NCBI GenBank assembly: GCA_016795325.1
Contig: JAEUHY010000035.1
Location: 186,001 to 250,000 of the forward strand
DNA length: 64,000 nt
Origin: Planctomycetota bacterium
Lineage (GTDB): Bacteria; Planctomycetota; UBA1135; GCA-002686595
Direction: 5' to 3'
Shown here piece by piece: positions 52,633 to 61,926 of the stretch. Position 1 is the first letter of the stretch; each line of letters opens with the position of its first letter. A model generated the notes under the pieces. The model searched no databases. It was given only the letters and a program-made list of their open reading frames with translations, and was not told the DNA's origin. Both the position numbers and the translations under genes were made by a program.

Positions 52633-53816
52633 AGCTCGCTGCAATCTTCGGCGCCGCGCTGCTCGCGCTCGCTCCGACGCAGTCGAAGCGGCCCGACAAG
52701 CCCGAAGTTTGTCCGTACTGCAAGAACGATCCGGCGCTGATGAACGCGGCGGGCGTCGTTTCGCACGGTCCCGTGCCGATTGCCGACAAGACGAGCGCAG
52801 AGCTCTCCGCGCACGCGCCCGGCGCGACGTGGATCGTGCTCGAGACCGCGCACCTGCGCTGGGCTTCGAGCCTGGGCGAGACGAGCGTGTCGCAGAAGGA
52901 GCGCGAGCGCGTCGACGCGGAGCTCGCGCAGTTGCGCGCCGTGCTGCCCGCCGTGCCCGACAAGCCGCGCAAGCTCGATCCGTGGCTGCGGCTGCACCTG
53001 TACGCGATGAAGGGCGAGCAGCTCTACACGCGCTTTCAGGCCGTGCTGCAAGTGAAGGACGCCGATTTTCCCGAGGCGCCGCGCGTCGAGCCGCCCTACA
53101 TGGGCATCGGCAAGTTCCTCGGCGAACAGGACAAGTTCGAAGTCGTGCTGCACACCACGCGCGCGAGCCACGCGCGCTTCACGCAGTCCTTCAGCGGCGT
53201 CGCGGTCACGGATTCGTTCCGCTGGCACGTGCCCAAGCTGCACAAGTTCGTGGTCAGCGCGCCGGCCGAGGACTCCGACCTGCGCGAGGACCGCTGGCTG
53301 TGGCCGCACGTCGTGCACAACCTCAGCCACGTGTTTTTGTGCGCGTACAAACACTTCGCGTACGACCCGCCCCCGTGGCTCGACGAAGGGCTCGCGCTCG
53401 TGCTCGAGAAGGAGGCCGAGCCGCTCTCGCACACGCTCGAAGGCGAAGAGGGGAGCTATAGCGACACGCGCGGGCCGAGCGATTTCGGAGAGCGGGCGCG
53501 CAAGCTCGCCGCGAGTGGCAAGGCGAAGACGCTGGCGCAGCTCACGGCCGCGAAGAGCTACGACGAGCTTGGGACGGACGGGCTCGTGCAGGTCTGGTCT
53601 ATCACGCGCTTCCTGCTCGAGCAGCACCCGGACAAATACGCGTTGTTCCTCGGGCGCATCAAGGGCCAGCTCGACGCCAAGGGACTGCAGACGGGCGAAG
53701 ACCTTCCCGGCTTGCAGCGCACGGCGCTGAAGGAAATCTGGGGCTGGAGCAGCGCCGATCTCGACGCCGCGTGGAGCGCTTGGGCGAGCGCCCCCGCGCC
53801 CAAGCCCGGCAAGTGA
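52629..53816 (+). CDS. Secreted protein with degenerate gluzincin (peptidase MA-like) domain
   Basis: 395 residues. Signal peptide MKLAAIFGAALLALAPTQS. A CPYCKN pair lies near 28-33. The C-terminal half follows the peptidase-MA layout: VVHNLSHVFLCAYKHFA near 235-250, then PPPWLDEGLALVLEKEAEP near 252-270, and helical SITRFLLEQHPDKYALFL. The zinc motif HExxH has become HNLSH, which keeps both His but replaces the catalytic Glu by Asn. It may bind zinc without hydrolysis. Translationally coupled to the intact DUF885 peptidase upstream, so a regulatory or binding partner is possible. Confidence 0.65.
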   Translation: MKLAAIFGAALLALAPTQSKRPDKPEVCPYCKNDPALMNAAGVVSHGPVPIADKTSAELSAHAPGATWIVLETAHLRWASSLGETSVSQKERERVDAELAQLRAVLPAVPDKPRKLDPWLRLHLYAMKGEQLYTRFQAVLQVKDADFPEAPRVEPPYMGIGKFLGEQDKFEVVLHTTRASHARFTQSFSGVAVTDSFRWHVPKLHKFVVSAPAEDSDLREDRWLWPHVVHNLSHVFLCAYKHFAYDPPPWLDEGLALVLEKEAEPLSHTLEGEEGSYSDTRGPSDFGERARKLAASGKAKTLAQLTAAKSYDELGTDGLVQVWSITRFLLEQHPDKYALFLGRIKGQLDAKGLQTGEDLPGLQRTALKEIWGWSSADLDAAWSAWASAPAPKPGK

Positions 53817-53829
53817 GCGGCGCGCGCGC

Positions 53830-55470
53830 TCAGCGCGCGTCGAGCACCTGGCCGGCGGCGAGCAGGCGCGCGCGCAGGTCGTCGTACTCGAGCGCGTGCG
53901 GGTCGACGCCTTGCACGATCGCCAGCGAGGCCGCGATCGCCGCGGATTCGCCCAGCACCATGAACACCGGCTCCATGCGGATCGAGCCGTAGGCGATGTG
54001 CGAGGCCGACATGCACACCGGAACGAGCAAGTTGCGGCACTGCTCGCGCCGGGGAAGGATCGCGCCGTAGTCGATCGGGTAAGGCGGGAAACCGCCCACC
54101 TGCACGTCGCCTTCGTTGCGCACGGCGCCGCTCGCGTCGACGTAGCGCTGCACGTTGTGCGAATCCATCGTGTACGCGGCGAGACCGATCGAACGCGGCG
54201 CCACGCGCGCGCCGCGGCACTCGTGCTCGGTCATCACGTACTCGCCGACCATGCGGCGCGCTTCGCGGATGTAGAGCAGGCGCGGCCAACCGCCGTTGTC
54301 GCGGAACTCGTCCTTGGGAAGCCCGAAGCGCTGGAATTCCTCGCGCACGGCCTGCGGAACGCGCGCTTCGTTGGCCAGCGCCCACAGCAGGCCCTTCTGG
54401 TAGCTCTCGTGCGCCGCGACGATGCGCGCGCGTTCGACCCAGCTCGCCTGTGCGTAACGATCCGCCGCGCCGATCATGTCGAACGAGAAGGCGCCGTTGT
54501 TGTTGGCGTCGGTCTTGCGATTGGGCATGAACAGCGGATGCCACGGCGCCATCGTCTCGCCGGCTTCGAAGTAGCGCAGGAGCAGCTCGTAGCGCGCCGC
54601 GTCGTAGTCGGCGGGCTTCGGCCAGGCGATGCGGTTCTCCGCGACGTCCGTCGCGCACAGGCGGAAGCAGTAGGCCTGCACGTGCGCGTCGCCCTCGCCC
54701 TCGGCGCCGGGTTGTTCCGCGCTCACGCCCCACACCAGACCGCTCGAGGAATCGCCCGGCTTCACGTACGGATCGACGCGCTGGCGGAACTGGTGTTTGG
54801 TCGCGTTGCGCGTCTGCACGCCGTTGAGCGTCTCGCCGTAGCGCGCGTTCGGCTCGCGGCCGACGTGGAAGCTCACGCCGGCCCGCGCGAGCAGGTCGCC
54901 TTCGTAGGTCGCGTCGATGAAGTACGTGCCTTCGAAACGGCGGCCGGACTCCATCTCGATCGAGGTGATGCGCCGATCGCGCAGCGGCACGACGCGGCTG
55001 AGTTCGAGGCGTTCGCCGAGCACGACGTCGATGCGCTCGCGCGCCACGAGGTCGAGGAAGATCTTCTCGGCGACGTGCGGTTCGAAGGTCCAGGCCGCGT
55101 CGTCTCCCGCGGGGTGGCCGTGGCCCTTGAACTCCTCGCGCGACTCCCAGGTCCAGGCTGCGCGGTCGTCGTAGTGCGAGCGCACGCGCCGGTAGAACTC
55201 GCGCGCGATGCCGCCGATCGCGCTCTTGTTGCCGATGTCGGTCGCGCCCAAGCCTGAACTCGACAGGCCGCCCAAGTGCTGCGTCGGTTCGATCAACACG
55301 ACGCTGCGCCCGGCGCGCGCCGCGGCGACGGCGGCCGCGACTCCGGCCGAAGTGCCGCCGTAGATCACGATGTCGTGGCGGGCGCCGGGAGACTGGATGG
55401 GCGCGGCGCAGGAGCTGAGCAGCGCCGCGAGGCAGGCGAGGAACAGGCACGAAACGGCGGCGAAGTGCAT
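53830..55470 (-). CDS. FAD-dependent oxidoreductase lipoprotein
   Basis: 546 residues from the ATG at 55470. Lipoprotein signal MHFAAVSCLFLACLAALLSSC. The FAD-binding Rossmann fold begins at about 35 (DIVIYGGTSAGVAAAVAAARAG, then VVLIEPTQHLGGLSSSGLG), as in the FAD_oxidored (PF12831) family, with FIDATYEGDLLARAGV near 190-205 and SIRMEPVFMVLGESAAIAA near the end. These are planctomycete-abundant, often surface enzymes; substrate unknown, sugar acids or polysaccharide breakdown products are possible. Convergent with the peptidase-like gene (13-base gap). Confidence 0.85.
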   Translation of the reverse strand: MHFAAVSCLFLACLAALLSSCAAPIQSPGARHDIVIYGGTSAGVAAAVAAARAGRSVVLIEPTQHLGGLSSSGLGATDIGNKSAIGGIAREFYRRVRSHYDDRAAWTWESREEFKGHGHPAGDDAAWTFEPHVAEKIFLDLVARERIDVVLGERLELSRVVPLRDRRITSIEMESGRRFEGTYFIDATYEGDLLARAGVSFHVGREPNARYGETLNGVQTRNATKHQFRQRVDPYVKPGDSSSGLVWGVSAEQPGAEGEGDAHVQAYCFRLCATDVAENRIAWPKPADYDAARYELLLRYFEAGETMAPWHPLFMPNRKTDANNNGAFSFDMIGAADRYAQASWVERARIVAAHESYQKGLLWALANEARVPQAVREEFQRFGLPKDEFRDNGGWPRLLYIREARRMVGEYVMTEHECRGARVAPRSIGLAAYTMDSHNVQRYVDASGAVRNEGDVQVGGFPPYPIDYGAILPRREQCRNLLVPVCMSASHIAYGSIRMEPVFMVLGESAAIAASLAIVQGVDPHALEYDDLRARLLAAGQVLDAR

Positions 55471-55621
55471 GCCGCGCAGGTTACCTCGTTGCGTGGTTCC
55501 GCAGGCCGCTCTACCCTCCGACGCGCGCCTCGAGCGGGACAGCCCCGCGCGAGCGCGAGCTCGACGCGCCACTGCGGTTCCACCCGAGTGTCTCGCCGTC
55601 CCTCCAATCCAAAGGGAATCG

Positions 55622-57364
55622 ATGACCGAGCAGAAGCAGCAATGGGGCAGCCGTCTGGGAGTGATCCTGGCGGTCGCCGGTTCGGCCGTGGGCCTGGGCA
55701 ATTTCCTGCGTTTCCCGGGCAACGCGGCGCAGAACGGCGGCGGGGCCTTCATGATCCCGTACTTCATCGCCTTCCTCGTGCTCGGCATCCCGATCGGTTG
55801 GGCCGAGTGGACGATGGGACGCTACGGCGGCCGCAAGGGCTTTCACTCGGCGCCCGCGATCATGGGCGTGTGGGGCAAGGGTGCGTTCGCGCGCTACATG
55901 GGCGCCTTCGGCGTGCTGATCCCGCTCGCCGTCTACTTCTACTACGTGATCATCGAGAGTTGGTGCCTGTGCTACGCCTGGAACTACCTCCAGGGCGGCA
56001 TCGGCGTCTCGCCTACCGCGGACGTCGCGACGCAGGTCGCCACATCCAAGTCGTTCTTCGCCGAAGTCACGTTCTCCGAGTCGGACGGCTTCCTCGCTGA
56101 CGGCCAGATCCACCAGAGCGTGTGGTTCTGGGTGATCACGAGCGTGATCAACATCTACTTCGTGTTCCGCGGGCTCTCCAAGGGCATCGAGAAGTTCTGC
56201 TCGTGGGCCATGCCGGCCATGGCCGTGTGCGCGTTGATCGTGCTCGTGCGCGTGCTGACGCTGCCGCCCGACCCGACCAACCCCGCCGAGCAAAACGTGC
56301 TCTCGGGCCTGAACTTCATGTGGAACCCGGACTTCGAGGCCCTGAAGAACCCGCAGACTTGGCTCGCGGCGGCCGGGCAGATCTTCTTCAGCCTCTCGGT
56401 CGGCTTCGGCGTGATCATCAACTACGCGTCGTACATGCGAAAGAAGGACGACGTGGTGCTTTCCGGGCTCACGTCGTCGGCCACCAACGAGTTCTTCGAG
56501 GTCGCGCTGGGCGGCATGATCACGCTCACCGCGGCGGTCGTGTTCCTCGGGCTCGCAGCGACCAAGGACAACACGGGCGGCACGTTCAGCACGGGCTTCT
56601 TCGCTCTGCCGGTTGTGTTCGCACGCATGCCCGCGGGCAACATCTTCGGCGCGATCTGGTTCTTCATGCTGTTCCTCGCGGCGATCACCAGCTCGCTGTC
56701 GATGCTGCAGCCGACCAAGGCCTTCGTCGAAGAGGCGCTGGGCGTGACGCGGTCGGTCGGCACCGCGATCGTCGCCGGCGTGGCGATCCTGGGGAACCTG
56801 TTCGTGTTGTGGTTCTCCAAGGACCTGGTCGCGCTCGACACGATCGACTTCTGGGTCGGCTCGGTGATGATCTTCGTCGTCGCCGGCGTGCAGATCGTGT
56901 GCTTCGCGTGGATCACGGGCCTCGACAAGGGCCTGAAGGAAGCGCACGAGGGCGCGCAGATGCGCATCCCCGGCGTGATCGCCTTCACGATGAAGTGGAT
57001 CTCTCCCGCGTACCTGCTCGTGATCTTCGGCCTGTTCTGCTGGAAGAACGTGCCTGGCTACTGGGCCAACCTGACCTGGGACGAGGCGCAGTTCCGGACG
57101 GCGGCGTTGGAGGCCGGAACCGAGAAGAAACTCGAAGGCGCCGAACTGCAGGCGTTCGTCGACAAGGACGTCAACACCAAGCTCGCGGCGCAGCCTGCGA
57201 CGCGCCTGAGCTGGGGCGTGATCCTCGGAACGATCGGCCTCTTGATGGCGACCACCGCCGTCGGCGCGCGCCGCTGGAGAGCGCAGGGACGCGACCTCGA
57301 CGGGTTGTACCCGCCGGATGATGAACGCGGGGCGAAGCCCGCCGGCCAAGGAGCACTCCGATGA
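55622..57364 (+). CDS. Sodium-dependent neurotransmitter:sodium symporter-family transporter
   Basis: 580 residues, about 12 membrane helices of the SNF/LeuT fold. The first unwound helix motif is SAVGLGNFLRFPGNAAQNGGGAF at about 20-42 (the sodium/substrate site) and there is a conserved YFYYVIIESWCL near 103. Helix 6-equivalent GQIFFSLSVGFGVIINYASYM is near 257-275. It should couple sodium entry to uptake of an amino acid or similar compound across the inner membrane. It overlaps the small MetS-like ORF by four bases (ATGA). Confidence 0.93.
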   Translation: MTEQKQQWGSRLGVILAVAGSAVGLGNFLRFPGNAAQNGGGAFMIPYFIAFLVLGIPIGWAEWTMGRYGGRKGFHSAPAIMGVWGKGAFARYMGAFGVLIPLAVYFYYVIIESWCLCYAWNYLQGGIGVSPTADVATQVATSKSFFAEVTFSESDGFLADGQIHQSVWFWVITSVINIYFVFRGLSKGIEKFCSWAMPAMAVCALIVLVRVLTLPPDPTNPAEQNVLSGLNFMWNPDFEALKNPQTWLAAAGQIFFSLSVGFGVIINYASYMRKKDDVVLSGLTSSATNEFFEVALGGMITLTAAVVFLGLAATKDNTGGTFSTGFFALPVVFARMPAGNIFGAIWFFMLFLAAITSSLSMLQPTKAFVEEALGVTRSVGTAIVAGVAILGNLFVLWFSKDLVALDTIDFWVGSVMIFVVAGVQIVCFAWITGLDKGLKEAHEGAQMRIPGVIAFTMKWISPAYLLVIFGLFCWKNVPGYWANLTWDEAQFRTAALEAGTEKKLEGAELQAFVDKDVNTKLAAQPATRLSWGVILGTIGLLMATTAVGARRWRAQGRDLDGLYPPDDERGAKPAGQGALR

Positions 57365-57465
57365 CCCCGCTTGCCTGGGCCTTCATGCTCATCTCGATCG
57401 GCGCGGTCGTCGCGCTGCTGTCGTGGTGCTTCTACAAGGTCCTGACCGCGCCGCCCGCTGAATAG
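57361..57465 (+). CDS. MetS-like small subunit of the sodium symporter
   Basis: 34-residue ORF MTPLAWAFMLISIGAVVALL-SWCFYKVLTAPPAE, one membrane helix, ATG overlapping the transporter stop. It matches the size, position and pattern of MetS subunits that accompany bacterial NSS transporters such as MetP. Too short for automatic gene callers. Function is by analogy. Confidence 0.8.
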   Translation: MTPLAWAFMLISIGAVVALLSWCFYKVLTAPPAE

Positions 57466-57474
57466 GCGCGCCGG

Positions 57475-58215
57475 TCAACTCATCGCGTAAGCGCGCTTGG
57501 CGGCGACGCTGCGGAACTCGTCGAACTCCGGCGAGTAGGCCGTGAGCTTGCCGCCGTACACGCAACCCGTGTCCAAGCCGATCGCGATCGGCTTGGAGCG
57601 GCGCGAGAAGACGCGCGGCATCGAGCTCGGCGTGTGGCCGAACAGCACGAGCTCGTCGCCCGCGTACTCCTCGTACCACCAGGGTGCGCCGGGCAGCGCG
57701 AGGCGCCGCAGGCTGGTCAGGTCGCGCACGTTGTTGTGCTCGAGCGCGACGCGTGGCGCGAGGCCGGCGTGCACCACGCACCACGAGCGTCCATCGCGCG
57801 TCGGCGCGCCGTTCGTGATTGCGCCGTGGCGCAGGTAGAAGCCGTTGTGGCGCTGCAGGAAGACGAGCAGGTCCGCGCGTCGATGGGGCGCGACGCTGCA
57901 GGACGTTCCGCCGTCGCCGGCGAGGTCGTCCTCGTCGATCTCGGGGAAGCTCTCGCGCAGCGGCGGGCGATCGGCGGGGTCGGTCGAACGCGGCGCGAGG
58001 CCGACGCGCTTGAGCACGGCGAGCTCATGGTTGCCGAGCACGAACTGCGCGCGGTGCTGCGTGAGCAGGTCCACGACGCCGGCCGGATCCGGGCCGCGAT
58101 GGAACAAGTCTCCGACGGACACCAAGTGGTCGCCCGCGCCGAGATTCAGCCGTTCGATGAGCCGCGCGAGTTCCTCGGCGCAGCCGTGAATGTCTCCGAT
58201 CACCCAAGTCGCCAT
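57475..58215 (-). CDS. PPP-family Ser/Thr protein phosphatase-like metallophosphoesterase
   Basis: 246 residues. The dimetal signatures are complete: GDIHG at 7-11, GDLFHRG near 35-41, GNHE near 60-63, VVHAG and FGHTP. The compact form, about 240 residues, resembles bacterial PrpA-type and ApaH-like enzymes. It could dephosphorylate proteins or nucleotides. Convergent with the symporter pair (9 bases) and divergent from the exopolysaccharide operon. Confidence 0.88.
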   Translation of the reverse strand: MATWVIGDIHGCAEELARLIERLNLGAGDHLVSVGDLFHRGPDPAGVVDLLTQHRAQFVLGNHELAVLKRVGLAPRSTDPADRPPLRESFPEIDEDDLAGDGGTSCSVAPHRRADLLVFLQRHNGFYLRHGAITNGAPTRDGRSWCVVHAGLAPRVALEHNNVRDLTSLRRLALPGAPWWYEEYAGDELVLFGHTPSSMPRVFSRRSKPIAIGLDTGCVYGGKLTAYSPEFDEFRSVAAKRAYAMS

Positions 58216-58373
58216 GTCGTGTTGGATCGGAGCGAACGTCGGCGCGCTTGAGAGCCGCTGTCGCGCGTTTCCGGGATTCGGTCTTCAAGCTGGGAATTGC
58301 GCCGTCCTCGGCGCAGCGGCGGTCAAGCGCGAGCGTGGGCTGCACGAAAAGCCGCGAGACCTTCCCTCGCGCG

Positions 58374-59090
58374 ATGCAAACCCACCGAATCCTCCCGTGC
58401 GCCGCGCTGCTGTGCGCCGTGCTCACCGCGTGCAACTCGCAGCCCGTGAAGCTGCGCAGCACGGCGACCAGCGCGACCTTGAGCCCCCAGCTCGACTGGA
58501 ACGCGTTCCCGCTCGGCCCCAACGACGTGCTGCGCATGAGCGTGTACGGCCACGAGCCGCTCGCCACGCCGGGCACACGCGTCGACATGGAAGGCAACCT
58601 GTCGCTGCCGATGGTCGGCGCCGTGCAAGTCGCGGGGCTCTCGATCAGCGAAGCGCGTGCGGCGATCAGCGCCGCCTACGCCAAGTACGTGGTCGACCCG
58701 CAGGTCGATCTGTCGGTTGTCCAACACGGCGCGCGGCGCTTCTACGCGCTCGGCGAGTTCGCGCGGCCCGGCGCGATCGAGTTCGATCGACCGCTCACGG
58801 TCATGCAGGCCGCTGCGATGGCCGGCGGCCTCACCGGTCGCGGCGTGCTCGACGAAGTCATCCTGCTCCGCGGCACGCCCGAGAACCTCGAGATCGCCGT
58901 GATCGACCTCGAAACGCCCGACGAGCGCGGCTTTCTCGCGCTCAAGCCCGACGACGTGCTCTTCGCACGCCGCAACAACGCCGGAAAGTTCAGCGACGAG
59001 ATCATGCCGTACCTCGTCGCCGCATCGTCCTCGCTCGCGTCGGTTGCGACGGTGCTCCTGATCGAAGACCGCCTCGCCGAGGGCAACTGA
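58374..59090 (+). CDS. Polysaccharide export outer-membrane lipoprotein (Wza/GumB-like)
   Basis: 238 residues with lipoprotein signal ending LTAC. The Poly_export domain is about 45-135 (LGPNDVLRMSVYGHEPL, MEGNLSLPMVGAVQVAGLSISEARAAISAAYAKYV, PQVDLSVVQHGARRFYALGEF), then an SLBB-type region (GAIEFDRPLTVMQAAAMAGGL). A C-terminal hydrophobic stretch (YLVAASSSLASVATVLLI) may cross the outer membrane. It forms the exit channel for the polysaccharide made by the genes downstream. First gene of the operon; the stop is one base from the next GTG. Confidence 0.9.
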   Translation: MQTHRILPCAALLCAVLTACNSQPVKLRSTATSATLSPQLDWNAFPLGPNDVLRMSVYGHEPLATPGTRVDMEGNLSLPMVGAVQVAGLSISEARAAISAAYAKYVVDPQVDLSVVQHGARRFYALGEFARPGAIEFDRPLTVMQAAAMAGGLTGRGVLDEVILLRGTPENLEIAVIDLETPDERGFLALKPDDVLFARRNNAGKFSDEIMPYLVAASSSLASVATVLLIEDRLAEGN

Positions 59091-59091
59091 C

Positions 59092-61926
59092 GTGCGCGAG
59101 AACTTCGAACGAGTCGAGCTCAGCGCGGCGCCGCGCGAAGAAGGCCGCACCCTCTCGTTGGAGGGGCTGTACGAGCTCTTCGGTCGCAACACGGCGATCT
59201 TCGGTTGGACCATCGCGACGTTCGCGCTGGGCGCGATCGCACTGGTCGCGTGGCGCGACCCGAGTTACCGCGCACGCGCCACGCTGGTCCTCGAAGACAC
59301 GTCGAAGGGCTCCGGGATCCTCGGCGAACTCGCGATGCTCGGCAAAGCGCCGCAGGCCGCGAGCCAGATCGAGATCCTCAAGGCGCGCTCGATCGCGGAG
59401 CAAGCGGTTCAGCGCGCGCCGCGCGGCGACGGCGAGCTCCAAGCGCGTCAACTGGGCCTCACGACGCTGGTCGACGACCCGCTGCTCAAGCCCATCGACG
59501 AGCTGCTGTTCGCGCGCGAACCGGCCGGCAAACTGCCGCCGCGGCTGGAGGCGTTCCTCGAGTGCGACGACGAGTTCGACAAGCTGCGCAAGCTCGAAGT
59601 CGAGTTCCTCGCAAGCGACCGCGTGGTGTTGCGCGCCGTCGGACTGCGCGCTGCCGTGGGCCTCTCGAAGTACGAACCGCTCGAAGCGCGGCTGGACGGT
59701 AGTCCGATCGTGTTCGGACCGCTGCGGGTCACACTGCGCCCTGACGGCGACCTCACCGGGCGAACCTTCAAGTTGACGCGCCTGACGAGCGACGACGCCG
59801 TGCAGCGTGTGCTCGACGCGACGCGGGTGCGCGAGACCGAACGCGCCTCGGGCGTGATCGAACTCACCGTCGACGACTCCGACCCGCGGCGCGCGGCGCA
59901 GATCGCCAACGCCCTGTGCCTCAACTACATGGCGCGCGGCGAGAACCGCGGCCAGGAGCGCGCCTCGCAGACGATCGCGTTCATCGAAGAGCAGCTCGAG
60001 AAGCAGAACCAGAGCCTGCGCGAGGCCGAGAACGAGGTCGTTGCGCTGCGCCGCGACAATCCGCGCTCGGTCAACGTGGGCAAGACGGGGGAGATGCTCA
60101 TCGAGCAGCTCTCGCAGCTCGAACTGCAGCGCATGCAGCTTGCCGTGGCGCGCGTGTCGCTGACGCAGGCTCTCGACGAGCTCGAAGCCGGCGACCTCGA
60201 CGCGCTCTCGCGACTGCAGGTCGAACTCGGCGATCCGTTGACGGCGGCCTACTTCCAGTCGCTGGCGCAGCTCGCGGCGGAGTCCGCCGTGCAGGAACGC
60301 AGCGACACGAGTGCGTACAAAGCGCGGTTGCAAGAGCGTGCGTTGGCGCTCGAGAGCGAGATCGCGGCGCGGTCTTTGGACCACGCGACCCTCGAGGCCG
60401 CGTTGACGGCCTTGCGCGCCGGCGACCGCGGTGTGCTGGCGCGCCTTGGCGGCGGTCCTCCGACCGCGCGCGATCCCTTGCTCGAGGGCTATTTGAGCTC
60501 GCTCGGCGACATGCAGGCGCGTGCGGTGAACATGGAGGCCAAGCTCCAGCCCGATCACCCCGATCGCAAGCTGCTCGCCGTGCACATGGACGAGCTGTGC
60601 TCGCGGATCGAGTTGTTGCTCGCCACGCGCGCCGCTGGAATGGCCGAGCAACTCACCGACCAACGCACCCTGCTGGCGGAATACCGCTCTCGCATCAGCG
60701 GCTTTCCGGCCGACGAACGTGCGCGCATCGAAGCTTCGCTGGCGCACCTGCGCGAGCGCACGGCCGCGCACCTGCGCGGGCGCCGGGGCGGAATCGACGC
60801 GAACGAACGCGCGTTGGCGAGTCAGATCGAGCGCGTCGAGGGCGAACTCGGTGCACTCCCCGAGGAAGCGCGCCGCGCGGCGGACCCTTCGCGCCGCCTC
60901 AGTGCGCACACTGAAATCGTCAAGTTCCTGCTGAGCAAACAGCAGGAAGCCGAGATCACGCGCGCCTCGACCGCGGCCGCCGCGGACTTCATCGACCGCG
61001 CGACGCCGCCGCTCGAACGCAGCGGCCCGTCGATTCCGCTGCACCTCGCCGCCGGATTGCTGCTGGGTTGCATCGTCGCACTCGGCGTGAGCGTCGCCCG
61101 CGAATCGCTCTCGCGCGGCGTGTTCACCGCCGCCGAGCTCGAGAGCTCCAGCGGCTTGCCGGTGCTCGGCTCGATCCCCGACTACCGCCGCGGTCGCTAC
61201 CGCGTGAAGGGCGCGGGCGAACACTTCCTCCCGCTGCGAGACGACCCCGAGGGCGTGAGCGCCGAAGCGCTGCGCTCGCTGCGCGCGACGCTGAAGTACG
61301 CGCTGAGCGACGGCGACGTGCGTGTGATCGCGGCCACGAGCTGCTCACAGGGCGAAGGCAAGTCCTCCACGAACATCGCCCTCGCGCAGTTGTTCGCGCG
61401 CAGCGGCAAGCGCGTGTTGCTCGTCGATTGCGACATGCGCCGACCGAGCCTCGACAAGTACCTGCGCACGCCGCTCGCGCCGGGCCTGTCGGAAGCGCTC
61501 GCCGAAGGCGGCGACTGGCGCGCCAACGTGCGCCGCGGCGTGCTCGAACGCATCGACCTGCTCAGCGCGGGCCCGCAGCCCCCGGATGCCGGCGACCTGC
61601 TCGAGGGCGAGCGTTTCGCCGAGTTCATCGCGCAGGCGCGCGCCGAGTACGACCTGGTCGTGTGCGACATGCCGCCGGCGTTCGCCGTGTCGGACCTCGA
61701 GTCCGCCGCCGCGCGCATCGACGCGCTGCTCCTGGTCGTGCGTTGCAACAAGGTCGCGGCTCGCACGATCGCCGATGCTTCGGCGCGTCTGCGCCGCAGT
61801 GGAGTCAAGTTGATTGGCGCCGTGCTGAACGGCGTCGGAGTTTCGATCGCCAACGGGAGGTACGGATATGGCTACGGATATGGCTACGGTCAGCGGAGCG
61901 GCGCCGACAAGCGCGCTGCCGGCTGA
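59092..61926 (+). CDS. Wzc/GumC-type polysaccharide co-polymerase with tyrosine kinase domain
   Basis: 944 residues from GTG at 59092. Wzz domain with a first membrane helix about 40-60, long coiled coil about 280-640, second helix about 647-668. The BY-kinase domain (about 700-930) has Walker A CSQGEGKSSTN near 749-759, Walker A' VLLVDCDMRRPSL, Walker B LVVCDMPP. The C-terminal tail carries GRYGYGYGYGYGQ, five closely spaced Tyr that would be autophosphorylation sites. It controls chain length and export of the polysaccharide. The last 59 bases overlap the next gene. Confidence 0.93.
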   Translation: MRENFERVELSAAPREEGRTLSLEGLYELFGRNTAIFGWTIATFALGAIALVAWRDPSYRARATLVLEDTSKGSGILGELAMLGKAPQAASQIEILKARSIAEQAVQRAPRGDGELQARQLGLTTLVDDPLLKPIDELLFAREPAGKLPPRLEAFLECDDEFDKLRKLEVEFLASDRVVLRAVGLRAAVGLSKYEPLEARLDGSPIVFGPLRVTLRPDGDLTGRTFKLTRLTSDDAVQRVLDATRVRETERASGVIELTVDDSDPRRAAQIANALCLNYMARGENRGQERASQTIAFIEEQLEKQNQSLREAENEVVALRRDNPRSVNVGKTGEMLIEQLSQLELQRMQLAVARVSLTQALDELEAGDLDALSRLQVELGDPLTAAYFQSLAQLAAESAVQERSDTSAYKARLQERALALESEIAARSLDHATLEAALTALRAGDRGVLARLGGGPPTARDPLLEGYLSSLGDMQARAVNMEAKLQPDHPDRKLLAVHMDELCSRIELLLATRAAGMAEQLTDQRTLLAEYRSRISGFPADERARIEASLAHLRERTAAHLRGRRGGIDANERALASQIERVEGELGALPEEARRAADPSRRLSAHTEIVKFLLSKQQEAEITRASTAAAADFIDRATPPLERSGPSIPLHLAAGLLLGCIVALGVSVARESLSRGVFTAAELESSSGLPVLGSIPDYRRGRYRVKGAGEHFLPLRDDPEGVSAEALRSLRATLKYALSDGDVRVIAATSCSQGEGKSSTNIALAQLFARSGKRVLLVDCDMRRPSLDKYLRTPLAPGLSEALAEGGDWRANVRRGVLERIDLLSAGPQPPDAGDLLEGERFAEFIAQARAEYDLVVCDMPPAFAVSDLESAAARIDALLLVVRCNKVAARTIADASARLRRSGVKLIGAVLNGVGVSIANGRYGYGYGYGYGQRSGADKRAAG
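61855..61870 (+). promoter_or_regulatory. wecC ribosome binding site and start inside the wzc Tyr-tail codons
   Basis: GGGAGG at 61855-61860 is followed seven bases later by the ATG at 61868. Both lie within the sequence coding the wzc Tyr-rich tail, so repeats of the TACGGATATGGC type supply both Tyr codons and the start. Confidence 0.7.

Noticed and set aside
59002..61224. 740-codon minus-strand frame opposite wzc
   Set aside because: Wzc is unmistakable on the plus strand; the other frame is the expected reverse-frame shadow.
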